Origin: Baffinella frigidus
Lineage: Eukaryota; Cryptophyceae; Cryptomonadales; Baffinellaceae
Reading direction: 5' to 3'
DNA length: 39,147 bases
NCBI GenBank assembly: GCA_026770585.1
Contig: MU646741.1
Span: forward strand, 128,222-167,368
The position numbers and the translations under genes were made by a program. The notes under the pieces were generated by a model. That model had not been told where the DNA came from. It ran no database searches and worked only from the letters and a program-made list of their open reading frames with translations. Shown in pieces: positions 19,001 to 30,800 of this stretch. Each line of letters starts with the position of its first letter. Position 1 is the first letter of the stretch.

Positions 19001-22000
19001 ACACTCCAAGAGGCGCGACGCCGTGACATGGGCTGAACCGTCGCGTGTGTGGACGCGCAGGTTTTCGTGCACGGTCAACAGGCTGCGACCGTACCAGACT
19101 TTGGCGATCGCGCGAGGAGACAAGGAGAAAGTCCTCAGCTTCAAGATCCAGGTCCCTCCCCCCACACAACGGACTTCGCAGGGATTTTGCATAGCCCTTA
19201 AGCGGTGAGACCTACCACCTTACGGTAAACAATCCGTAGGGACATAGGGAGGTTCCTACGGATACGGTAACGGAAAATGGCTTAGCAAGGCGTCCCGGAG
19301 AAGGTCCCCAGCTTCAAGATCCAGGTCCCTCTCCACACAGCGGACTTCGAAGGGACAACCTGGCCGAAATCGAGCCAATGTTCGTAAGGTAGCCCTCGTT
19401 AGGGCTACCTATCGAACATGGAGTTATAGTCTGGCTGAATCTTCGTTAGGTAGCCCTAACGTTAGGTAGCCCTTCTGGCAGAATATAACTCCATGTTGCC
19501 TTTCGAGGGGATATAAGGAGAAAGTCCTCAGCTTCAAGATCCAGGTCGCCCTCCGCTTGACACTACCCACTCTTCACGGCCATCAACAGATTCCACCTCA
19601 GATTTGCAGATCTGGGGCCTGGTGCCATTGTACACGGTAGCTGAAAATGGCTCAGCAAGGCGACACGGAGAAGTTCCTCAGCTTCAAAATCTAGGTTGCG
19701 CGCCCCTTGGACCCTGCCCGGAAACCCTCTCGAATGCAGGGTAGCCATGGCTGGTCCACCATGGTTGCTGTCGCCTCTCGAGAGGAGATATGGCGACACG
19801 CAAGGCAGTCACCTCGGACAGTTGGCTTCGGCGTCCGCGTGACCGGTCACGCGGGCGCTCACGAGCCTGCCGGCGGGGCTGTTCCACCATGGTTACTGTC
19901 GCCTCTCGAGAGGAGATATGGCGAAGGACCTCAGCTTCTAGATCCAGGTCGCCCTCCACTTGACACTACCCACTCTCCGGGGCCCTCAAGATTCAGGTTG
20001 GACCCTGTCCGGAAACCCTCTTGACTACAGGGTAGCTATGGCTGGTCCACTTTTGGCATTGCTGTTCTACTTTTGGCATTATTTCGTTCTGGCGATCGCG
20101 AGGGGAGATACGGAGAAAGTCCTCAGCTTTAAGATCCAGGCCCCTCTCCACACGAGAATGCTGAAGGGACCTATTTAAAACCGAGACGTAGCCTTTGTGA
20201 AGTAACTGTCATTGCTTTTGGAGCCATTCAACCCCCCGTGAGGCCGCTGGCGATTGCGAGGGGAGACACGCAGACATTTATCAGCTTTAAAATCCAAGTC
20301 CCTCTCCAGATGACCCTACGCACGCACGCTCAAAAAATCGGGGAACTCCTCAAATTGCCCACCACCAATCCCTAATCCCCGAACCCTAACCCCTAACCTC
20401 TAAACCCTAAGGCTCCAAACAGGTAGGATTCGGCGAAAAGGACGATGCCGCACGGTGTCGACCCCCCCTAAACCCTAAACCCTGAACCCTAAACCCTAAA
20501 CCCTAAACCCTAAACCCTAAACCCTAAACCCTAAACCCCAAACCCTAAGCCCTGAACCCTAAACCCTAAACCTTGAACCCTAAATTCTAAACCCGAAGCC
20601 CTAAACCTTAAACCCTAAACCCTAAACCCTAAACCCTAAGCCCTAAGCCCTAAACCCTAAACCCTACCCCCTACACCCTAAACCCCAAACCCCAAACCCT
20701 CAGCGCAGTGTTTTGATCGTTTCTCTCTGGCGGATTTCCAGCTCTGCCTCTGTTGGGTTAGCTGACTATTTTCAAGTTGACATGCTGGGTCTGCGGTACA
20801 CATCCGTCAACTTTGGACCGGGAAAGAGACAAATTGGTGTGCGCAAATAGACTTGGGCAAAGCTAGGATTTGAACGGGAGGTCGCCAGTTTCCACGCCAG
20901 ATTCGTCGTGGGGGTTTGGCTCTTTCCGAGCGCACTTTTGGACGCCGAATTATCCCAAAAGTAAAAACCAAAACCTTGTTCCTTCCGGGGAATTGACTTT
21001 TGGTTCCTTCCGGGCAATTGACTTTTGGCGACACCTTCCCAGAATCTGGCGAGGTTTCGTTACCTTATCCGTAGGACCCCCCCCTATGTCCCCACGGGTT
21101 GCCTACCGTAAGGTCGTAAGACTTATCGCTTAGAGGTTATTCACGAATGGGAGCTCTCTGGCCCCAAACCCCAAACCCCAATCCCCAAACCCCAAACCAC
21201 AAACCCCAAACCCTAAAACCCCCTTGCCACGTTTGACTGAACCGCGGGGCTTATATACGTTGGAAGTCGTGGGGGTTAGTACCGAAAAGCCGGGATTAGT
21301 CAGGGTTTGGACCAAACCCTGCAAACCCTGCAAACCCTGTAAACCCTGGAAAAACAATCCTGTAAACCCTGAACACCAAACCCCAAACCCCAAACCCCAA
21401 ACCCCAAACCCCAAACCCCAAACCCCAAACCCTAAACCCTAAACCCTAAACTCTAAATCCGAAACGCTGCAGGGGGGTGCACGAGCGGGTGGGCGTATTC
21501 GCTGTGTAGCTCTGTGTGAACGCCAAAGAAATACTTTGAAACATTCCAAATTGATATGAACGCCCAGCCTGGAAGCTTGAAACCCTTACCCAAAACCCCT
21601 GAACCTTAAACGCCAAGCGCCCAACCCAAACAGGAGGGTGCAAGAGCGGGTGGGCACCGCGGTAGAGAAGAAGCTCTCCGAAAACGTCCAGCACGCACCC
21701 CAGGTCCATCCCGAGACTTTTGGTCCTAGGATCCCTCGGCCTACGGTAGGAGGTCCTAGGCAATGCCGTATGCCTAACTACCCCATTTTCAGGCCGTTAG
21801 CCTATGAAATTGGGCTGTGGGCGCAGCAACGGACAACGGTTCTGTGGGCTCAGCAGTAACGCGCAATCCTCACTACCCGATCACACACGCAGACAGTTGG
21901 GCTGTGGACCCAGCAGCGGGAAACCGCCATGCCTCCCACCCTGCCGTGTGTTTGATCCCACCGCCTCGGCCCTCAAACGCTCAATCATTGACACTCAAAC

Positions 22001-23691
22001 CCTCAATCCGTGCAGACGATTGGGCTGTGGGCGCAGCAGCGGAAAACAGCCATCGCGGATGGCATCACCCGCCTCCTCTTGCCGGTCCTGCCCAATCCAA
22101 CTCAGCCCACAGCGGGCTAAAAACAGATTCCGCGAACAACCTACACGCAAATCATCCTTAGGACATTATGGTACCCTACGGTAGGCAATGCCGGAAGGAC
22201 ATAGGCTGGTCCTGCGGACATCCTACCCGATTCTTGGGTGACATCCAACCGAGAAGCAACATCACTGAACCAGTTCCACCTGTGTGCTATGGTAGGGTTT
22301 GATGTGTGGTATGTAGGGTGGGTATGCTCTGTGAGGCATAGGGCAGTGGGCAGCAGCGGGGAATCGTCATCGTGGATGGCATCACGCGCCTCCTCTTACC
22401 GGTCCTGCCTAACCCCACTCACTTCCGTCTCGGAAGATCACTGCACCAGTTCCACTTTTTAGGGTTTGATGTGTGGTTTGTAGGGCGGGTATGCTCTGTG
22501 AGGCATAGGGCGGTGGGTGGCAGCGGTAAACCGCCATTGCGGATGGCATCATCCGCCTCCTCTTACCGGTCCCTCCCGGCCCCACTCTTTTTCGTCCCAC
22601 CACTTCCTAGATTATAGTCCCGTTACCTAATAGATTATATCTCAGTTCCGCCACCTAGTAGATTATATCTCAGACTTGGTTTAGCTAAACCAAGTCTAAA
22701 CCAGCCTATGTCCCTACGGATGGAGCAATCCTCCATCCGTAGGGACAGCCTATGTCCCTACGGATGGAGCCATCCTGCCCAACCCCACTTACTTTCATCG
22801 CGGAAGATCACTGCACCAGTTCCACTTTTTAGGGTTTGATGTGTGGTATGTAGGGTGGATATGCTCTGTGAGGCATAGGGCGGTGGGTGGCAGCGGAAAA
22901 CCGCCATCGCAGTGGGACTGGTGCTGGGAGCCTCTGTACTCTCTTCTGTCAAGGCCGTGTAAGATCATGCCCTCAACGCCGGACGCCGAAAATCAAGCCC
23001 TAAACCCTAGACACGCTAAACGCTAACGTGGGGAAGGCGCTTGAGAGAGAGAGTGGTTGAATGAATCGCTGGATCTGTTACACTCATGCGATAATGTGCA
23101 ACCATACACCCTAATCTCCAGACGCTAAACCTTATTGGGTGGAGCAGACGCCAACCCCTATGGTGTGGAGCAGGCACTGGAGAGGAAGTGGTGGAAGGAA
23201 GCGATGAAGCTTTCCCTTCTGTGAGAGCCTTGTACGATCAGGACCTAAACGCCAACTAGTAATCCAGGTATCTTTACAGGTATCTAACTAATAATGCAGG
23301 TGTCTTTTTACGGGGGTCTAACTATTAATAACTTTTTACGGGGGTCTAACTATTAATCTTTTTACGGGTGTCTAACTATTAATACGGGTATCGTTGTGAT
23401 CCACTCCGTCAAGGCCTTGTATGATCATCACCTAACCAATCAATGATCATCACCTAACCAATCTCTATGATCATCACCTAACCAATCCGTCAAGGCCTTC
23501 TATGATCATCACCTAACCAACCGTCAAGGCCTTCTATGATCATCAATAAACAATATGGTGTGGGGCAGGCGCTGGAGAGGGAGTGGTGGAAGGAAGCGAT
23601 GGATCGGGCAGAGCAGGGGAGCCTCGAGACCTTCGCTACCAACCTCCGCTCTAAACTGCTCCAGGTTCTCTTTCTCTTTCTCTCTACTTCT

Positions 23692-23725
<34 letters not shown>

Positions 23726-26700
23726 TTATTTCTCTCTTTTCCTCTGGAGGGTTCAGGATTAGGGTTAAAGCCAGTTGAGGGAGAAGGGTAAACAGTCAAG
23801 GGTGGAGGGTGAAGGGTGAAGGGTGAAGGGTTGAGGGTGAAGGGTTGAGGGTTCGAGCGGGCAGAACAGGGGAGCCTCGAAACCTTCGCTATCAACCTCC
23901 GCTCTAAGCTGCTCCAGGTGGCCGGGTTGAGGGTTTACGGTTTATGGTTTATGGTTTTATCATTCGTCGTTTATTGTTTATCATTCATCGTTTATTGTTT
24001 TTTTTATCATTAATCGTTTATTGTTTATTGAGAGATACGGGTGATGGGTGAAGGGTGAAGGGTTGAGGGTGAAGGGTTGAGGGTTCGAGCGGGCAGAGCA
24101 GGGAAGCCTCGAGACCTTCGCTACCAACCTCCGCTCTAAGCTACTCAAGGTTCCCCAAACCCTAAACCTCAAACCCTCAACCCTACACCCTAAACCCTAA
24201 ACCCTAAACCCTAAACCCTAAACCCTAAACCCTGAAACCTGAACCTTCAACCCTGTACCATGTAACCTAAACCCTGAACCCAATACCATGTACCCTAAAC
24301 CCTAAACCCTGACCCCCTAAACCCCACACCCCCACACCCCTCACCCCAAACCCTAAACCCCACACCCTAAACCCCACACCCTACACCCCCGCAGCCGCCG
24401 GTGAAAGGCAAAGCGGTGATGGCGATTGACCCTGGGTTCAAGGCGGGCTGCAAGGTCGCCGTCGTCAACGCGACTGGCGAGGTGACGGAGAAGGAGAGGG
24501 GGCGAGAGAGGGAGAGAGAGGGAGAGAGAGGGAGAGAGAGGGAGAGAGAGGGAGAGAGAGGGAGAGAGGGAGGGCGGGCGAGAGAGAGAAAGAGAGAGAG
24601 ATAGATAGAGAGCGCGACCGTCGTCAACGCTACCGGCGAGGTGACACCCCCTAGCGCTGCCTGAGAAGAACTGGGCTCGCACACTTTGAGCAACACACAT
24701 TTAGAGCAGAAACTGGAGTACAAAAGGGCGTCTAAAATATTTTACGGCGAGCCCAGATTTACTCAGGCAGAGCTAGACTCCCGCGAGTGTTGACTTGTAG
24801 GTGATGGCGATTGCCCCTGGGTTCAAGGCGGGCTGCAAGGTCGCCGTCGTCAACGCTGCCGGCGAGGTGACACTCTCTGGCTCATGATATTCGACGGTAC
24901 ACATCAGCGAGGTGACTAACCATAGTAAGTCCCATGAACATTAGGTCCTAGGGGCCCTACGGCCTACCGTAGGAAATACCGTAGGCTTAACTACCCGGTC
25001 TTCAGGACGTTGCCCTATTAACACTCCCAAACAATCAAACCCTATCAACACTCCCAGACACTCAAACCGGTGGACTACGATGTACTCCGTAGGGCAGCAC
25101 CCTACGGAATGCCGGAATTCGGAGCACGCGGAATGCCGGAATTCGGTTGACGCGGAATGCCGGAATTCGGTTGACGCGGAATGCCGGAATTCGGTTACGG
25201 AATGCCGGAATTCGGTTCACGGAATTAGGGCGTCCGCCCTTACACTCACCGTCGGGATGCCGAACCGGCCGCGTTCTGCTTCAGGGTAAAGAAGAAGAGA
25301 AGGTCAGGGTTGCCTGGTACGTGTGGGCCCGGGACGTCGATGTGCGTCGCTGTCACTCAGCCTGTTAACTTAGTCATAACCTGTTAACTTAGTCATAGCC
25401 TGTTAACTTAGTCATAGCCTGTTAACTTAGTGGGTGGCGACAGGTGTTGGCGCTCAAGACCGTCTTAATACGGGGAAACCTATATTCTTTCATAATTTAG
25501 CAGCGAAAATTACTACACAAATACTTGAGTATCACTAGTAAGAACGAATCGTGTAGTAATTTCCGTTGCGAGATTCTGAAAGAAAAATCTGTGTCCCCGG
25601 ATGAGTCTACCCCCAGAGATCGCCCACAGAAGCCCTTTGTAGTATCCTAAGGGTTGAATTTGCTATCTGAGCCTCGACATAGTTATATCACAGCCCAAAA
25701 CTCACCCCTATGCACATAGGACAGCAAAAGGTGATGTAAATTAAAGGTACACAAGGTGGTGTAAATTTAAGATAGCAAAAGGTAGATTTAGATTGAATAA
25801 TTAAATTATATTAAATTAAGTTAGATCAAATTTGAAATTAAACTTGCTTCCATGTGAAGGTGCTGGCGAGCAAGACGGTCTACCCCCTGCGATCGGCCAA
25901 AGATGTCTTTTTGCGGGTTGAATTTGCTGTCTTAGCCTCGACATAGCTATACCACAGCCCAAAAATACCCCTAAGATAGCACAAGGCAGATTTAAATTAA
26001 ATAATTTAAATTAAATAATTTTATTTAAATATGCCAGTGACCCTGCTTCCATGTGAAGGTGCTGGCGAGCAAGACGGTGTACCCCCTGCGATCGGCCAAA
26101 GACGCCTCCGCCACCCTCTCGGCCCTCCTCCAGGTCCAACACCAAACACGTTATGCTATCTTATGGGTAATATTTGGGCTACGGTATAGCTAAGTCGAGG
26201 CTAAGATAGCAAATTCAACCCTTAAGATAACACGAAAGGCTTCTTTGGGAGAGCAATCCTAGACAGGAACGCTGGAGGGTGCCGAGAGGCAGGGTTCAGT
26301 CAACCCGACCACTCTCGCGCTCGGGTGCCCGCCTTAAGTCGACCCCCCCCCGTTTTACCAAGGCAAAACCTCGAGACTCTACCCCCATTGATCGCACAAA
26401 GACGCCTCTGCTGCCTTCAGGTAGAGCGGTTTTCACACCTGTTGGTCACGAAAACAATCCAGCGAACAGAAGGAGGCAATTCAAAAGGTTGACGGTTCAG
26501 TGCTGAAGTAAATCGTCAACTTTCAGCGTCGTCATCTTTTGCCATTGGTTCATTATTTTCGCGTGGCCAACCCACTTAGCAGCCACCGGGGCCTTTGGTG
26601 ATGTGTCCTTCTAAACGCTTCTGGTACAAATTGCAATTAATTTCAGGATAAGGGGCTTGAAATGATCCCTGGAAATTCGGGGAAGATGGAACTCGGGCGC

Positions 26701-27541
26701 TGCTAAGTGGAGATGCGAATACCACTCTAGCCTCGCATGCTCCGTGATTTAATTTAATTTAATTTGATTTGATGCGTATCGGTGGGATTTGGAGGCTCAT
26801 CCGTATGAGGCGGGATCCGATGCCGTTCCGCTGATTGGGAGTGTGGCGGAGCGCAGGAGCACGGGTGCAGCAGTTGGAGTCATTGCCATGCGCAATATTG
26901 CTTTACTTGTGCCAGGAAACACTTTTAAAAGCAAGCATCCTCGACCTTCAATTCTCACGTGTGACGTGGCGTGGTGGAGCGCAGGAGCACGCATGCAGCG
27001 CGATTGCACTCGGGAACGGGCACGGGAGCAGGGAGGAAAACATTCAACCCACAACACCGTTTTGTGTTATCTTAAGGGTGAATTTTGCTATCTTAGCCTT
27101 TACATAGCTTTACCATAGCACAGAACCCACCCCTAAGATAGTAATGGTCAAAACACACCCCTAAGATAATGGTCATAATGGTCAAATTCCACAGGAGCAC
27201 GCATGCAGCGCGATCGCGCTCGGGAACGGGCACGGCAGCCGGGAGGCCGAGCACTTCATCGCTGCTGAGGTCCTCTCTCTCTCTCCCCCCTCTCTCGCTC
27301 TCTCTATCTCTGTCTCTGTCTCTCTCGCTCTCTGTCTCTGTCTCTGTCTCTTTCTCCAGGGAAGCCGAGCACTTCCTCGCTGCTGAGGTCCTCCCATAAC
27401 TCNNNNNNNNNNNNNNNNNNNNCCCCCCCCTCTCTCTCCCCCTCCCTCTCTCTCTATATATATCCTCTCTCCAGGGAGGCTGAGCACTTTCTTGCTGCTG
27501 AGGTCCTCCCATAACTCAACCTCTCTCACTCTCTCTCTCTC

Positions 27542-27573
<32 letters not shown>

Positions 27574-27803
27574 CTGTCGCGCTCTCTCTCTCTCTATCTC
27601 CTCTCTCCAGGGAGGCCGAGCACTTCCTCGCTGCTGAGGTCCTCTCTCTCTCTCCTCTCTCTCCTCTCTCTCTCTCTCTCCTCTCTCCCCTCTCTCTCCC
27701 CCCTCTCTCTCTCGCTCTCTCGCTCTCTCGCTCTCTCTCTCTTTCTATCCTCTCTCCAGTGAGGCTGAGCACTTCCTCGCTGCTGAGGTCCTCCCATAAG
27801 TCA

Positions 27804-27843
<40 letters not shown>

Positions 27844-30800
27844 CTCTCTCTCTGTATCCTCTCTCTCCAGGGAGGCCGAGCACTTTCTCGCTGCCGAGGT
27901 CATCCCATAAGTCAACCTATCTCTCGCTCTGTCTCCTCTCTCTCGCTCTCCTTTTTTTCTCTCCTCTCTCTCGCTCTCTCTTTCTCACCTCGCATGCTCT
28001 CTTGCTCTGTCTCGATCTCTCCTCTCTTGCTCTCTCTATCTCTCTCTCTCTCTTTCTATCTCCTCTCTCTCTCTCATCTCTCTCTCTCCTCTTTCTCTCT
28101 CTCTCTCTGCTGAGTCTATCAATGATTTTATGCCAGGTGAAAGTGAGGCGGTTGCCGGACACGATCTGCGTCACGATCGTGTAAAACAATTATCATAAGA
28201 AAACGGTTTTAATTCAAGACCATCTGATTCAATGAAAATTACTACACGAAAGCTTTAATACTACTAGTAAAACTCATTGTGTGTAGTAAATTTCATTGCG
28301 TTTTATATCGAAACGGGTTTCCATTTTTTAAATTGAAACGGGCTTCCTATGATGTTATGCAGGTGAAAGCGGGGCGGTTGCCTGTCACGATCCACGTCAC
28401 GATCGTGCAAATGAATCAATTAACATCATTGGATTCAATGAAAATTGCTACGCGAAAGCTTTGATATTACTAGTAAAACTCATTGTGTGTAGTAAATTTC
28501 ATTGCGTTTTAAATCAAAACAGGTTTCCTACTTTTAAATTAAAACCGTTTTCTTATGATTTTATGCCAGGTGAAAGCGGGGCGGTTGCCGGACACGATCC
28601 GCGTCACGATCGTGGATGAGGCCGGCGCGTCCGTCTATTCTGCCTCGGAAATCGCCGGTCAGCACCCGCCCTTCTAAGTGCAGGGTTTAGACCAGTCAGA
28701 TGGCAGTGTTTCCGTCTATTCTGCCTCGGAAATCGCTGGTCAGCACCATACTCGAGGCCAGAAAAGGGAGTATTTTAAAACTGGGGGTCCTTTACAAGTC
28801 GGGCAGTGTATAGTAATTTTCATACAAATATCCGCGTCACCATCGTCGACGAGGCCGGCGCGTCCGTCTATCCTGCCTCGGAAATCGCCGGTCAGCACCC
28901 ACCCTCCCAAGCGTAGTGGTTAGACCGGTCAGCTAGTGCCGGGACCGTATAAGAGGGTCGCCTGAAATCGGCGACTTGCTGGAAGAGCAGCGTGCATAGA
29001 ACTTGGCCACGGACATAATGAGACAATGGGTCAAGTTGACAGTTTTGGTAGACAAACGTCAACTTCCACCGATTTGCATTATTTCGGCGGCAAACTTATC
29101 TGCATACCGCTCTACCCATGAACATCCTGAGGATCGAGGATTGGCACTAATGCTGACTAGCTCTGCCTCAGTCGGGGTGGCTGACTATTCTCAAGTTGAC
29201 TCGCTGGGTCCGTGGTACGGATTTATCCGTGAAATTCGGAGCGGAAAAGCGCCCGAGCTCACTAAATTGGCGAAACCAAATACACTGAGACTGACACGGC
29301 CGGAATGAATTCGCAGCCAAGGAGCTGTCAACAATGGACTTGACCCAGCGTGCGTGTGCAATCTTAGGAGTGGTTTTGTGTTATGGTACAGCTATGGCGA
29401 GGCTAAGATAGTGTATTCCACTCTTGAGACAGCACAAAACGGTATTTTAAATCGAATTAGATTTTGAATTAGATTGGCGCTGATGCTGACACGGCCGAAA
29501 TGAATTCGACCGCAGCCAAGGAGCTGTCAACAATGGTCCAGACGATCGTGGATTGATGCTGATACTGACTGGCGCTGCCTCAGTCTGAGATAGGCGCTGA
29601 GACTGGAATGAATTCGCAGCCAAGGAGCTGTCAACAATGGACGTCACCGAGCGCGGTGCGGTCTCGCTCGCCCGTCGTGTCCAGGTCTCGTCCGTCAAGC
29701 GTCGCTTTTTCCTGCTGTTACGTCCCGGAAACGGTGCCTTTTGCAGTCTCGTCCGTCAACCGGTGCCTTTTTTAGCTGTCTCGTTCGGCAACCGTTGCCT
29801 TTTTGCTGTCTCGCCCGGCAACCGTTGCCTTTTTGCTGTCAACAATGGACGTCACCGAGCGCGGCGCTGTCTTTCTCGCACGTCGCGTCCAGGTCTCGTC
29901 CGTCAACCGTCGCTTTTTGGCTTTCTCGTCCGCCATTTTTTGCCTTTTTGCTGTTTGGTCCGGCAACCGTTGCCTTTTTTAACTGTCTCGTTCGGCAACC
30001 GTTGCCTTTTTGCTGTCTCGCCCGGCAACCGTTGCCTTTTTGCCGTAAACAATGGACGTCACCGAGCGCGGTGCGGTCTCGCTCGCACATCGTGTTCAGG
30101 TCCCGTCCCTGAACCGTTGATTTTTTCTGCTGTCACGTCCAGGAACGGTGCCTCTTTGCATCCTCGTCCAGGAAACGGTGCCTGTTGTGCTGTCTCGTCC
30201 GGCAACCGTTCCCTTTTTGCTGTCTTGATGGACGTGACAGAGCGCGGTGCAGTCTCTCTCGCACGTCGTGTCCAGGTCTCGTCCCTCAATCGTTGTTTCA
30301 AAGATGACGTTTTGCAAAGTTGACGGTGTTCGAGCTTCTCTGCACACCGCTCGGTTCTCAATTCTCAGCGGAAAAACTCGATTTTGGCCCCTGCACATAA
30401 AAACTCAATTTTGGATCTCATTCAGCTGCATTTCCTCTAACCTGCATCTCTCGGAGCTGGTGAAAGATGATCCCAAGAGCCTGGGCGTGGGGCTCGAAAA
30501 CTTAAATCCTAAGCCATGACCCCTAACCACAACCCCAAACCCCAAACCCTAAACCCTAGACCCTAAACCCTAAAAACTAGACCCTAAACCCTAAACCCTA
30601 AACCCTAAACCCTAAACCCTAAACCCTAAACCCTCAACCCTAAACCCTCAGCCCCAACCCAACCCCGAATCCAGGACCCTCTCTCACAGCTGGTGAAAGT
30701 TGACCCCAAGAGTCTGGGGGTGGGGCTGTACACCTTAAACCCTAAACCCTAAACCCTCAACCCTCAACCCTAAGCCCTAACCCCCAAACCTCAAACACAG

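Noticed and set aside
20460-20700. Chromosome end
   Set aside because: The CCCTAAA arrays are interrupted, degenerate, in both orientations and lie inside genes, so they are interstitial.
24801-24866. Tandem functional duplicate of exon 13
   Set aside because: Listed as an echo because it lacks the first seven codons and the conserved Asp. Kept as a finding, since splicing in frame is possible.
25098-25225. CRISPR-like regular repeats
   Set aside because: Units are directly adjacent without unique spacers, and the host is eukaryotic. The exon 3 echo array (11864-13165) was considered too, but its spacing is irregular and the repeat is exon-derived.
27182-28184. Long Arg-Glu / Ser-Leu open frames on both strands
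   Set aside because: They translate CT/GA microsatellite and cross the N gap; no codon preference, and the same holds at 85-338, 17217-17582, 18077-18316 and 24353-24723.
29637-30323. 228-codon plus-strand open frame
   Set aside because: It is exon 17 read through into the 30 bp minisatellite and three exon echoes, in a different frame after the donor.
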